Shown: positions 54,045 to 63,974 of the stretch, one piece after another
Layout: each line of letters opens with the position of its first letter
Numbering within the stretch: the first letter of the stretch is position 1
DNA from: Collinsella sp. AM17-1
GTDB taxonomy: Bacteria > Actinomycetota > Coriobacteriia > Coriobacteriales > Coriobacteriaceae
DNA length: 64,000 bases
NCBI RefSeq assembly: GCF_003470665.1
Contig: NZ_QRJZ01000003.1
Location: 1 to 64,000, forward strand
Direction of reading: 5' to 3'
Program-made: the position numbers and the translations under genes
Notes under the pieces: model-generated
Told to the model about the DNA's origin: nothing
Seen by the model: only the letters and a program-made list of their open reading frames with translations
Database searches by the model: none

Positions 54045-54761
54045 TTACGCGACGTTTTCGACCAGCTCGGCGACGATGGCGTCAAAGGCGGCAACCGGAT
54101 CGTCGGCACCGGTGATGGGACGGCCCACCACAATGTGGCTTGCGCCACGCTCGATAGCCTGGGAAGGCGTCGCCACGCGGGACTGGTCACCAAGGGCGGC
54201 ACCCACCGGACGCACACCCGGAGTCACGATCAGGGCATCAGGACCCAGCAGCTCACGCATGTCGTGAGCCTCCATCGGTGAGCACACGATGCCATCGATG
54301 CCATTGGCCTGAGCAAGCTTTGCCAAGCGGGCGGCCTCCTCGGCCACGGGAGACTCGACGCCGATCTCGCTCAAGGCATCCTGATTCATGCTCGTGAGCA
54401 CGGTGATGGCGACGAGCTTGGCACGGTCCTCACGCGCCTCCTCGGCACCCTCGTGGCAGGCAGCGAGCATAGCACCCGAGCCCAGGCCGTGGACCGAAAG
54501 CAGGTCGGCACCGGCAAGCGAGGCCGAGCGGGCAGCGCCGCGCACCTGATGCGGAATGTCATGGAACTTAAGGTCGAGGAAGACCTTAAAGCCAAGGTCC
54601 TTAAAGGTCTTGACGATCTGGGGACCCTCAGCGTAATAGAGCGTCATGCCGACCTTGAGCCAGGCGGCATGGCCCGAAAGCTCGTGGGCGAGCTCGAGCG
54701 CGCGCTCACGGTCGCAGTCGAGGGCGACGATAACACGGTCGCGGGCATCATTCTCTAGCAT
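54045..54761 (-). CDS. pyrF: Orotidine-5'-phosphate decarboxylase
   Basis: The 238-residue TIM-barrel enzyme makes UMP. It has VIVALDCDRERALEL and the catalytic core FLDLKFHDIPHQV. Its ATG overlaps the end of pyrD by seven bases. It is last in the pyr operon. Confidence 0.95.
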   Translation of the reverse strand: MLENDARDRVIVALDCDRERALELAHELSGHAAWLKVGMTLYYAEGPQIVKTFKDLGFKVFLDLKFHDIPHQVRGAARSASLAGADLLSVHGLGSGAMLAACHEGAEEAREDRAKLVAITVLTSMNQDALSEIGVESPVAEEAARLAKLAQANGIDGIVCSPMEAHDMRELLGPDALIVTPGVRPVGAALGDQSRVATPSQAIERGASHIVVGRPITGADDPVAAFDAIVAELVENVA

Positions 54762-55663
54762 TCGAAAGCACCCACCAGCTCGTTGATGTCCTTTACGCCC
54801 TGGGACTCGGCCCAGGCCTCGAGCTCATGCGCGATCTTAAGCGAAGCGCACGGATCGACGAAGTTGGCCATGCCGACCGACACGCAGGTGGCGCCGGCCA
54901 GGATAAACTCAGCCGCATCCTCGCCAGTCATGACACCGCCGACACCGTTGATGGGGATATCGACGGCCTGGGCAACCTCCCAGACCATGCGCACGGCGAT
55001 GTGGTGGCACAGCGGGCCCGAAAGGCCGCCCTTGGGCTTGGCCACGCGGGACTTGCGGGTATGGACGTCGATGGCCATGCCTTGGATGGAGTTAATGACC
55101 GAAAGGCCGTCGGCTCCCGCGGCCTCGAGGGCCTTGGCGATCTCGGCGACGTTGACCGGCGCCATCTTCACGAACAGCGGCTTATCGGTCACCTTGCGGC
55201 AAGCAGCCATAACGGAAGAGGCGCCCTCGGGCGTGGAGCCCATGGCGGCACCGCCGGCGGCGATATTAGGGCAGCTCACGTTGATCTCGTAGCCGGCAGC
55301 CCAGGGGCACAGCTCGACATACATCTCGAGTGCGCGGACAAACTCGTCAACGGAGTGACCGGCAACCTGACAGATGACCTGGCAGCCGTCCTTGGACAGC
55401 TGTTCGAGCCACGGACCGGACTCGCGGGCAAAGGCGGCCACGCCGGGGTTCTGAAGACCCACGGAGTTGATCATACCGCCGGGAATCTCGGCCATGCGGG
55501 GCGCGGGATTGCCGGGCCAGGGCTCGGCAGCGCAACCCTTGGTGGTGATGGCGCCCAGCTGGGAAACATCAAAGAAGTTCTGGAACTGCCAACCGTAGCC
55601 AAAGGTACCGGCTGCGGTGTTAATGGGGTTCTGCATCTTGACGCCGCCGAAATCGACGGCCAT
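54755..55663 (-). CDS. pyrD: Dihydroorotate dehydrogenase class 1B catalytic subunit
   Basis: The 302-residue FMN enzyme oxidises dihydroorotate to orotate. It has NPINTAAGTFGYG, the region ending NVSCPNIAAGG with the catalytic cysteine, and GVGGVMTGEDAAEFILAGA. I chose the ATG at 55663; GTGs at 55669 and 55678 are alternatives. Partner PyrK lies directly upstream, marking the NAD-linked class 1B type. Confidence 0.94.
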   Translation of the reverse strand: MAVDFGGVKMQNPINTAAGTFGYGWQFQNFFDVSQLGAITTKGCAAEPWPGNPAPRMAEIPGGMINSVGLQNPGVAAFARESGPWLEQLSKDGCQVICQVAGHSVDEFVRALEMYVELCPWAAGYEINVSCPNIAAGGAAMGSTPEGASSVMAACRKVTDKPLFVKMAPVNVAEIAKALEAAGADGLSVINSIQGMAIDVHTRKSRVAKPKGGLSGPLCHHIAVRMVWEVAQAVDIPINGVGGVMTGEDAAEFILAGATCVSVGMANFVDPCASLKIAHELEAWAESQGVKDINELVGAFEC

Positions 55664-55677
55664 GTTCACGGTACCCA

Positions 55678-56469
55678 CTAGAAGACCACCACCTTGGAAG
55701 CATCGAACACGGGGCCGCACATACAAGCACCCTTCATACCGTCGACCGTCTCGACATTGCAGGTGTTGCAGGCGCCAAAGCCACAGCTCATCATGCGCTC
55801 GAGCGACACCTCGCAGTACACACCGGCCTCGGCGGCAGCGGCGGCGACCTTCTTCATCATGACGGCGGGGCCGCAGCTGGCGACGTAGTCGTAGCCGCCC
55901 TCTCCAAGCAGCTCGGCTGCCGGATCGGTGCAAAAACCGTGCGTGCCGAGCGAACCGTCGTCGGTGCACACGTTAACCGTGGCGCCCAGCGCACGGAACT
56001 CATCGACACCCACGGCCTTGGAAGCGGTGCCAAAGCCCAGGCACACGTCCACATCAACACCCTGCTCGGCAAGCATGCCGGCAAGACACAGCACAGGCGG
56101 AACGCCGATGCCACCGGCGACGAGCAGTGCCTTCCTGGTGCCCTCGGGTACCATCCAGCCACGGCCACCGGGGCCCAACAGGTTAGAGGTGGAGCCAGGG
56201 CCCATCTGGGACAAACGGCGGGTATCGTCGCCCACGACGGCGTACCACAGCTCGACGGTGCCGGCCTCGGCGTCGGCGCGGTAGAAACTCAAGGGCACAC
56301 GAAGCAGAGAAGACGCATCGCCGGGGACGGCGATGTTCACAAACTGACCGGGCTTGAGCGCACTTGCAAGCTTGGGGGCCGAGATAACGAGCGAGAAGAT
56401 GCCGTCGGCGATCTCCCGGTTCGAGACGACCTCGAAGTCGTGCATGCGTGCAGTGGAAGGTGTGGGCAT
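55678..56469 (-). CDS. pyrK: Dihydroorotate dehydrogenase electron-transfer subunit
   Basis: The 263-residue subunit has an FAD domain (VPLSFYRAD), an NAD domain (LLVAGGIGVPPVLCLAGML) and a C-terminal [2Fe-2S] site (CGFGACNTC then CMCG). It passes electrons from PyrD to NAD. GGAG lies five bases before the ATG at 56469. Confidence 0.95.
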   Translation of the reverse strand: MPTPSTARMHDFEVVSNREIADGIFSLVISAPKLASALKPGQFVNIAVPGDASSLLRVPLSFYRADAEAGTVELWYAVVGDDTRRLSQMGPGSTSNLLGPGGRGWMVPEGTRKALLVAGGIGVPPVLCLAGMLAEQGVDVDVCLGFGTASKAVGVDEFRALGATVNVCTDDGSLGTHGFCTDPAAELLGEGGYDYVASCGPAVMMKKVAAAAAEAGVYCEVSLERMMSCGFGACNTCNVETVDGMKGACMCGPVFDASKVVVF

Positions 56470-56561
56470 AGACGCTCCAATCCCCCATGCGGTTGCATGG
56501 TCTAAACGAACAGAAAGCGCGGCACCGCAAGGGCGCCGCGCACAAAAGCGATAAGGCTATG

Positions 56562-57851
56562 CTAGCAGATGCAGCCGTCGGCGAGCGTCTGCTTGCCACC
56601 GACAAATACATCGGTGGCACGACCGGTGAGCGTGCGGCCGGCAAAACCGGAGTTCTCGGCGCGCGACTCGTAACCGTCCTCGCCAACCGTCCAGGTTGCG
56701 GAGGGGTCGAACACGGTCAGGTCGGCGACAGAGCCCGCCTTGACCTGAACCTGATCGAGGCCCAGAATCTCACGCGGCTTGATGGCCATGAGCTCGACCA
56801 TGCGGCTCACGCTCATCTTGCCCGTGTTGACCAGCTCAGTGAGCACGAGCGACAGCGAAGTCTCGAGGCCAATCATTCCAAAGGGCGCGAGCTCGAACTC
56901 GCGGGCCTTCTCCCACGGGGTGTGGGGAGCGTGGTCGGTAACGATAGCGTCGACGGTACCGTCGATGACACCCTGACGGATGGCCTCGGCATCCTCGTCG
57001 GTGCGCAGCGGCGGATTGACCTTGAGCGAGGTGTTGTAGGTCTCGTCCAGGTCGTTCTCGGTCAGGAACATGTGGTGCGGGGTGGCCTCGCAGGTCACCT
57101 GGACACCGGCAGCCTTACCGGCACGCACGAGCTCCAGGCCATGAGCGGTGGAGATGTGCTGGATGTGCAGCTTGGCACCGGTCAGCTTGGCAATCTCGAT
57201 GTCGCGGGCAATCTGAAGCTCCTCGCCGGCGGCCGGCCAACCCTCGAGGGCCAGACGGGTCGAGACCTTGCCCTCGTTGATCTGGCCGTGGCCGACCAGA
57301 TCCTCGTCCTGGCAGTGGCTCATAAAGACCTTGCCGAACATCTTGCCGTAGTCCATGCAGCGACGGAGCATGCCCGCGCCCTGCACGCCGCGACCATCGT
57401 CGGTGAAGGCGACGGCGCCGTGGGCGACCATATCGCCCATCTCGGACATGGCCTCGCCCTTAAGACCGCGGGTCATGGCGCCCGACGGATAGACGCGGCA
57501 GTGGCCGACCTCGGCAGCGCGGGACTTGACGAACTCCACGACGGTGCCGTTATCGGTGACGGGATCGGTGTTGGGCATGGCGCACACGCCGGTGAAGCCG
57601 CCCTTAGCAGCAGCGCGGGTGCCGCTCTCGATGTCCTCTTTGACCTCGTAGCCAGGCTCGCGCAGATGCACGTGCATATCCACCAGGCCGGGGACGAGAT
57701 ACTTGCCGGAAAGGTCGCGGACCTCGGCTCCCTCGGCGGCGAGGTTCTCGCCGACCTCGGCGATCTTGTCACCGTCGATCAGGACGTCGACGACACCGTC
57801 AAGCTCGACGGACGGATCGACGACGTGGGCATTCTTAAGAAGCAAGGCCAT
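56562..57851 (-). CDS. pyrC: Dihydroorotase
   Basis: The 429-residue amidohydrolase has the metal motif DMHVHLREPG near residue 60 and GVCAMPNTDP. It closes carbamoyl aspartate to dihydroorotate. GGAGG lies eight bases before the ATG at 57851; the longer open frame reads inside pyrB. The overlap with pyrB is 17 bases. Confidence 0.95.
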   Translation of the reverse strand: MALLLKNAHVVDPSVELDGVVDVLIDGDKIAEVGENLAAEGAEVRDLSGKYLVPGLVDMHVHLREPGYEVKEDIESGTRAAAKGGFTGVCAMPNTDPVTDNGTVVEFVKSRAAEVGHCRVYPSGAMTRGLKGEAMSEMGDMVAHGAVAFTDDGRGVQGAGMLRRCMDYGKMFGKVFMSHCQDEDLVGHGQINEGKVSTRLALEGWPAAGEELQIARDIEIAKLTGAKLHIQHISTAHGLELVRAGKAAGVQVTCEATPHHMFLTENDLDETYNTSLKVNPPLRTDEDAEAIRQGVIDGTVDAIVTDHAPHTPWEKAREFELAPFGMIGLETSLSLVLTELVNTGKMSVSRMVELMAIKPREILGLDQVQVKAGSVADLTVFDPSATWTVGEDGYESRAENSGFAGRTLTGRATDVFVGGKQTLADGCIC

Positions 57852-58779
57852 TATCGGCACCTCCAAGCAGCAGATACAGGATAGCCATACGCACGCAGAT
57901 ACCGGCGTAGACCTGCTCCAGGATGACGGAGCGTTGCGGGTGGTCGGCCATATAGGAGTCGAACTCAACGCCGCGGTTGATGGGGCCCGGGTGGCAGATA
58001 ATCGCATCGGGCTTCATGAGCTTCTCGCGGTCCTTGGTCAGACCGAAGAGCTTGTGGTACTCACGAATCGTGGGGAACGGTGCGCCCTCGAGGCGCTCCT
58101 GCTGCACGCGCAACATGTAGACGACGTCCAGCTCGGGCAGGACGGAATCGAGGTCGCTCGTCACGTGGTCGCAGCCCAGGACCTCGGGCGCCGGCGGCAG
58201 CAGCGTGCCGGGGGCGACGGCGTAGGTCTCGCAGTCCATGATCTTAAGTGCGGGGATCAGCGAGCCGCACACGCGGGAGTGCGCGATATCGCCGACGACG
58301 GCGACCTTCAGACCGTGGAAGTCACCCTTGTGCTCCCAGATGGTGTACAGGTCGAGCAGGGCCTGCGTGGGGTGGTTGTGCTTGCCGTCGCCGGCGCAGA
58401 TGACGCTCGCGGGCGAGTTCTGCGTGACGATGTAGGGAGCACCGGCGTGCTTATCGCGAACGACGATGCAGTCGATCTTGTAGGCGTTGAGGGTCTCGAC
58501 GGTGTCGACGAGGCTCTCGCCCTTGACCGTGGAGGTCGAGGAGCCGCCAAAGTTGAGGCTGTCGGCCGAAAGACGCTTCTCGGCGAGTTCGAAGGAGCTG
58601 CGGGTGCGCGTCGAGGGCTCGTTGAACATGTTGACGATGGTCTTGCCCTTGAGCGTGGGGACCTTCTTGATCGCACGCTCGTTGACCTCAGAGAACGCCT
58701 TGGCGGTCTCGAGGATGAGCTTGATGTCCTCTTCGGAGTACTCGGTAATGTCGATCAGGTGCTTATGGTTGAACGCCAC
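57835..58779 (-). CDS. pyrB: Aspartate carbamoyltransferase catalytic subunit
   Basis: The 314-residue enzyme has the carbamoyl-phosphate motif NEPSTRTRSSFE and HPTQALLDLYTI. It forms carbamoyl aspartate, the first committed pyrimidine step. I chose the GTG at 58779; a GTG at 58791 is in frame but adjoins GGGAG too closely. No regulatory subunit pyrI is present. Confidence 0.93.
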   Translation of the reverse strand: MAFNHKHLIDITEYSEEDIKLILETAKAFSEVNERAIKKVPTLKGKTIVNMFNEPSTRTRSSFELAEKRLSADSLNFGGSSTSTVKGESLVDTVETLNAYKIDCIVVRDKHAGAPYIVTQNSPASVICAGDGKHNHPTQALLDLYTIWEHKGDFHGLKVAVVGDIAHSRVCGSLIPALKIMDCETYAVAPGTLLPPAPEVLGCDHVTSDLDSVLPELDVVYMLRVQQERLEGAPFPTIREYHKLFGLTKDREKLMKPDAIICHPGPINRGVEFDSYMADHPQRSVILEQVYAGICVRMAILYLLLGGADNGLAS

Positions 58780-58783
58780 GGTA

Positions 58784-59819
<1,036 letters not shown>

Positions 59820-60008
59820 ATGTCCAAAGTTTGCGAAGTTTGCGGTAAGCACCCCGTTGCCGGTCGCTCCATCAGCCACTCTCACCGCGTCACCAACCGT
59901 AAGTTCCGCCCCAACATCCAGCGCGTTTACGTCGTCGTCGATGGTCACCGTCGCAAGATGAACGTTTGCTCCACCTGCCTCAAGTCCGGCAAGGTTGCGC
60001 GCTCCTAA
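59820..60008 (+). CDS. rpmB: 50S ribosomal protein L28
   Basis: The 62-residue protein reads SKVCEVCGKHPVAGRSISHS, with a zinc-type CxxC at each end (CEVC, CSTC). This is the zinc-binding L28 form. AAGGAGGG lies before the ATG at 59820. It is monocistronic, with a terminator downstream. Confidence 0.96.
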   Translation: MSKVCEVCGKHPVAGRSISHSHRVTNRKFRPNIQRVYVVVDGHRRKMNVCSTCLKSGKVARS

Positions 60009-60076
60009 ATAAGGTCTTACCAACAAGTACCTCGGACTCTCCGGGTCAAAGACCTCGCGTTCATATAGAACTTACC

Positions 60077-60109
60077 AAAGGCGTCCTCTCTTGTGGAGGA
60101 CGCCTTTTT
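60077..60109 (+). terminator. Terminator after rpmB
   Basis: Twelve-base arms (60077-60088 and 60096-60107) pair perfectly around a 7-base loop and end in TTTTT. Confidence 0.92.
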
Positions 60110-60125
60110 GCACTCATTGGGGACG

Positions 60126-60176
60126 CACTCATTGGGGACAGACTTACATGAGTGCTTTCATGCATTGGGAACAGAC
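60126..60176. repeat. REP sequence, left of the REP transposase
   Basis: The 51-base unit starts CACTCATTGGGGACAGACTT and contains a CACTCAT/ATGAGTG stem. It matches the reverse complement of 61117-61167 at 46 of 51 positions. A truncated extra unit (CACTCATTGGGGAC) lies at 60111-60124. Confidence 0.88.
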
Positions 60177-60209
60177 GTAACGCATGCCGGCAGCGGTTCG
60201 GCCCCTGCC

Positions 60210-60986
60210 TCACGCCGCCTCGTTCCAGCCTGCGGTGGCCTTGGTTACGCTTGTGGCGCCGATACCGGTGATACGGGCAATTTGCTTGACCGTGAGATGC
60301 GCCCGCCTGAGCCTCAGCAGACACGCATCACGTTCGGGGTGAGGCAGGGCCTTGAGCAGCGCAGGATCAATGCTCGGCAGGGCCTCGCGTGCGACGGTAA
60401 GGGCATCCTCGTCGGGAATCCGTCGACGCGGAAGAATCTCAACTGACCAGATCCGCCCGGCAACTTCCTTAAGATGCTCGCAATAGCGACGAGACCCCCC
60501 GACAATATCGAGCATAGGGGCCGCATCGCAGATGTCAAAGGGATCGTAGCCCAGCTGGTATGCCCTAAAGCTTGACCAGCGGTATGCTTCAAGTGAGTCG
60601 ATCGCCCCTTTCACAGGATTGAGATGGATATAATCGAGTAGCTGCACCGCCTGTGTGTCAGACTCAACCGCAACACGCGAATAGCGATTGTCAAACAGGT
60701 GGCCCGTTCTCCCCGTTTTCCCGTTGAAATATTTAGCGTACGCCATCAGAGCACACTGCATCGCCCTTGAAAGGTTGTCATATGGGTCATCAACCATCAA
60801 ATGGAAGTGATTGTCCATAAGGCACCAAGCCAACACCGCCACTTTATGGCGTGCAAACCTGTCCGAGATATCCGATAAGAAACGATAGCGGTCGGAGTCA
60901 TCTTCAAAAATAATCTGTTTGGAATTGCCGCGGTCATAGACGTGGTAATAGCCGGTGAGCGAAACGGCGCGGGCGCATCGGGGCAT
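60210..60986 (-). CDS. REP-associated tyrosine transposase (RAYT)
   Basis: The 258-residue Y1 transposase (TnpA_REP family) has the HUH metal motif DNHFHLMV (about residue 61), a catalytic tyrosine in MAYAKYFNGKTGRTGHLFDNRY, and a C-terminal helix-turn-helix (LTVKQIARITGIGATSVTKA). I chose the ATG at 60986 with AAAGGAG just upstream. It is flanked by inverted REPs, as RAYT genes usually are. Such enzymes cut REP single strands; the element appears intact. Confidence 0.92.
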   Translation of the reverse strand: MPRCARAVSLTGYYHVYDRGNSKQIIFEDDSDRYRFLSDISDRFARHKVAVLAWCLMDNHFHLMVDDPYDNLSRAMQCALMAYAKYFNGKTGRTGHLFDNRYSRVAVESDTQAVQLLDYIHLNPVKGAIDSLEAYRWSSFRAYQLGYDPFDICDAAPMLDIVGGSRRYCEHLKEVAGRIWSVEILPRRRIPDEDALTVAREALPSIDPALLKALPHPERDACLLRLRRAHLTVKQIARITGIGATSVTKATAGWNEAA

Positions 60987-61116
60987 AATCTCTCCTTTCA
61001 AAACTGTACAGGCAACACCTAAAAGGAGAGAAGCAACGCGAAATGCTGAGCCTGTGACCTATTTATATACAATGAACGACAAAAACATGCCCAAAACGAC
61101 AAAATGACAAATCGAT

Positions 61117-61167
61117 GTCTGTCCCAAATGAGTGAAAGCACTCATATAAGTCTGTCCCCAATGAGTG
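61117..61167. repeat. REP sequence, right of the REP transposase (inverted)
   Basis: The reverse complement matches the left REP 60126-60176 at 46 of 51 positions. With the left unit it brackets an approximately 1.04-kb segment carrying only the transposase. Confidence 0.88.
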
Positions 61168-61202
61168 GGGCGATGCGGCAAACGAAAAGTTAAAAGTTAT
61201 AG

Positions 61203-61234
61203 TTGAAACGTTTCAATTTATTGAAGCGTTTTAG
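61203..61234 (+). promoter_or_regulatory. Paired LacI/CcpA-type operators upstream of adhE
   Basis: TTGAAACGTTTCAA (61203-61216) is a perfect 14-base palindrome, and TTGAAGCGTTTTAG (61221-61234) matches it at 11 positions. The centres are 18 bases apart. Both lie about 100 bases before adhE. Confidence 0.7.
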
Positions 61235-61325
61235 TGTGCCTTTTACGGGAATCTTACCGTTTACCGAATTATTTCTTGCTATCATGCAAGACGTAGGGTA
61301 AATCTCCGATCGCAAGGAGACACAA

Positions 61326-63974
61326 ATGGTGAAAAAGTCACCGGAAAACACTACTCCCGCAATTGTGGACAACGTAGAGGCGCTTGAGGCTAAGCTCGCT
61401 CAGATGCGAGAGGCCCAGGCGCTTTTTGCTACGTACACGCAGGAGCAGGTCGACAAGATCTTCTATGAGGCCGCCATGGCCGCCAACAAGGCTCGTATCC
61501 CGTTGGCGAAGATGGCCATCGAGGAGACCGGCCGCGGCGTTCTTGAGGACAAGGTCATCAAGAACCACTACGCCGCAGAGTACATCTACAACGCTTACAA
61601 GAACACCAAGACCTGTGGCGTTCTGGAGCGCGACGAGGCCTACGGCATCACCAAGATCGCCGAGCCCATCGGCATCGTGGGCGCCGTCATCCCGACGACC
61701 AACCCCACCTCCACCGCGATCTTCAAGACGCTGATCAGCCTGAAGACCCGCAACGCCATCATCATCTCCCCGCACCCGGCTGCCGCCAAGTGCACCATCG
61801 CCGCCGCCAAGCTCGTGCTTGACGCCGCCGTCAAGGCCGGCGCCCCCGAGGGCATCATCGGCTGGGTCGATGTCCCCTCCATCGAGCTGACCAACATGGT
61901 CATGCGCGACGTCGACATCATCCTCGCCACCGGTGGCCCGGGCATGGTCAAGGCCGCCTACTCCTCGGGCAAGCCCGCCCTGGGCGTTGGCGCCGGTAAC
62001 ACCCCGGTCGTCATCGACGACACCGCCGACGTGCTGCTCGCCGTCAACTCCATCATCCACTCCAAGACCTTCGACAACGGCATGATCTGCGCTTCCGAGC
62101 AGTCCGTGACCGTCATCGACACCATCTATGACCAGGTTAAGGCCGAGTTCCAGAAGCGCGGCTGCTACTTCGTCAAGCAGGGTGCCGAGATGGAGGCCCT
62201 GCGTGCCGCCATGTTCAAGAACGGCGCCCTCGATCACCGCATTCCCGGCATGGCTGCCGCCAAGATCGCCGAGCTCGCCGGCATCGAGGTTCCCGCCAAG
62301 ACCAAGATCCTGATCGCCGAGGTCACCTCCACCGACCCCGCCAAGGAAGAGTTCTCCCACGAGAAGCTCTCCCCGGTCCTGGCCATGTATCACGCCAAGG
62401 ACTTCCAGGAGGCCGTCGACAAGGCCGAGCACCTGGTGCTCGCCGGTGGCCCGGGCCACACCGCCTCTCTGTACGTGCACCCCGCCCAGGCCGAGAAGAT
62501 CAGCCTGTTCGAGCACGTCATGAAGGCCTGCCGTATCGTCATCAACACCCCGTCTTCGCACGGCGGCATCGGTGACCTGTACAACTTTGGCATGAAGCCG
62601 TCTCTGACCCTGGGCTGCGGCTCCTGGGGCGGCAACTCCGTCTCCGAGAACGTTGGGGTGAAGCACTTGATCAACGTTAAGACTGTGGCCGAGCGCCGTG
62701 AGAACATGCTGTGGTTCCGCGCTCCCGAGAAGGTCTACTTCAAGAAGGGTTCCACGCCCGTCGCCCTCGACGAGCTGGGCAACGTCATGGGCAAGAAGCG
62801 CGCCTTCATCGTCACCGACCAGTTCCTCTTCAAGAATGGCAACACCCGCGCCATCGAGGCCAAGCTCGACGAGATGGGCATCGCCCACGACTGCTTCTAC
62901 GACGTCGAGCCCGATCCGTCGCTGCAGTGCGCACGTCGTGGTGCCAAGCAGATGGCTCTCTTTGAGCCGGACGTCATCATCGCCGTCGGCGGTGGCTCCG
63001 CTATGGACGCCGGCAAGATCATGTGGATGATGTACGAGCACCCCGAGTGCAAGTTTGAGGACATGGCCATGGACTTCATGGACATCCGCAAGCGTATCTT
63101 CACCTTCCCCGAGATGGGCAAGAAGGCCTACTTCGTCGCCGTCCCGACCTCCTCGGGTACCGGCTCCGAGTGCACGCCGTTCGCCATCATCACGGACAAG
63201 GAGACCGGCATCAAGTGGCCGCTCGCCGACTACGCGCTGCTCCCCAACATGGCTATCGTCGACGCCGACAACTGCATGACCGCCCCGCGCGGCCTGACCG
63301 CCGCCTCCGGCATCGACGTCATGACCCACGCCATCGAGTCCTACGTCTCCATCATGGCTTCCGACTACACCAAGGGCCTCTCCGAGCGCGCTGCTAAGCT
63401 CGTCTTTGAGAACCTGCCCTCCAGCTTCACGAACGGCGCCAAGGACCCGCACGCCCGCGAGGAGATGCACAACGCCTCCTGCATGGCCGGTATGGCCTTC
63501 GCCAACGCCTTCCTGGGCCTCAACCACTCCATGGCCCACAAGCTCGGCGCTTTCCATCACCTGCCCCACGGCATCGCCAACGCCGTCATCCTGACCCGCG
63601 TTATGCGCTACAACGCCGCCGAGGCTCCCGTCAAGATGGGTACCTTCTCTCAGTATCCTTACCCCAACGCGCTGCACAACTACGCCGAGATGGCCAAGTA
63701 CTGCGGCATCGAGGGCAAGGACGACAAGGAGGTCTTCGAGAACTTCATCACGAAGCTCGAGGAGCTCAAGGACTTCATCGGCGTCAAGAAGACCATAGCC
63801 GACTACGGTGTCGACGAGCAGTACTTCCTCGACACCCTCGACGAGATGACCGAGCAGGCATTCAACGACCAGTGCACCGGCGCTAACCCGCGCTACCCGC
63901 TCATGAGCGAGATCAAGGAGCTCTATCTGGACGCCTACTACGGCCGCGAGCCTCAGGATTACGCCGTCTGCTAG
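61326..63974 (+). CDS. adhE: Bifunctional acetaldehyde/alcohol dehydrogenase
   Basis: The 882-residue fermentation enzyme has an N-terminal aldehyde dehydrogenase with the catalytic cysteine Cys255 in NGMICASEQSV, and a C-terminal iron-dependent alcohol dehydrogenase (GGGSAMDAGKIMW, then NASCMAGMAFANAFLGLNHS abridged, with iron-ligand histidines). It reduces acetyl-CoA to ethanol in two steps and regenerates NAD. AAGGAGACACAA leads to the ATG at 61326. Codon use is strongly biased to C-ending codons, in keeping with high expression. Confidence 0.97.
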   Translation: MVKKSPENTTPAIVDNVEALEAKLAQMREAQALFATYTQEQVDKIFYEAAMAANKARIPLAKMAIEETGRGVLEDKVIKNHYAAEYIYNAYKNTKTCGVLERDEAYGITKIAEPIGIVGAVIPTTNPTSTAIFKTLISLKTRNAIIISPHPAAAKCTIAAAKLVLDAAVKAGAPEGIIGWVDVPSIELTNMVMRDVDIILATGGPGMVKAAYSSGKPALGVGAGNTPVVIDDTADVLLAVNSIIHSKTFDNGMICASEQSVTVIDTIYDQVKAEFQKRGCYFVKQGAEMEALRAAMFKNGALDHRIPGMAAAKIAELAGIEVPAKTKILIAEVTSTDPAKEEFSHEKLSPVLAMYHAKDFQEAVDKAEHLVLAGGPGHTASLYVHPAQAEKISLFEHVMKACRIVINTPSSHGGIGDLYNFGMKPSLTLGCGSWGGNSVSENVGVKHLINVKTVAERRENMLWFRAPEKVYFKKGSTPVALDELGNVMGKKRAFIVTDQFLFKNGNTRAIEAKLDEMGIAHDCFYDVEPDPSLQCARRGAKQMALFEPDVIIAVGGGSAMDAGKIMWMMYEHPECKFEDMAMDFMDIRKRIFTFPEMGKKAYFVAVPTSSGTGSECTPFAIITDKETGIKWPLADYALLPNMAIVDADNCMTAPRGLTAASGIDVMTHAIESYVSIMASDYTKGLSERAAKLVFENLPSSFTNGAKDPHAREEMHNASCMAGMAFANAFLGLNHSMAHKLGAFHHLPHGIANAVILTRVMRYNAAEAPVKMGTFSQYPYPNALHNYAEMAKYCGIEGKDDKEVFENFITKLEELKDFIGVKKTIADYGVDEQYFLDTLDEMTEQAFNDQCTGANPRYPLMSEIKELYLDAYYGREPQDYAVC

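Larger units (their letters stand above)
60987..61325. other. Intergenic region between the RAYT gene and adhE
   Basis: This 339-base gap contains the right REP (61117-61167), the paired LacI-type operators (61203-61234) and the adhE promoter and leader. A possible -10 TATCAT lies near 61280. I see no gene. Confidence 0.6.

Noticed and set aside
55664..55969. N-terminal extension of pyrD by about 100 codons
   Set aside because: It reads through pyrK in another frame; pyrK has intact FAD, NAD and iron-sulfur motifs.
60126..61167. A classical insertion sequence with terminal inverted repeats and target duplications
   Set aside because: The transposase is Y1/HUH type and the flanks are stem-loop REPs; no target duplication is visible.
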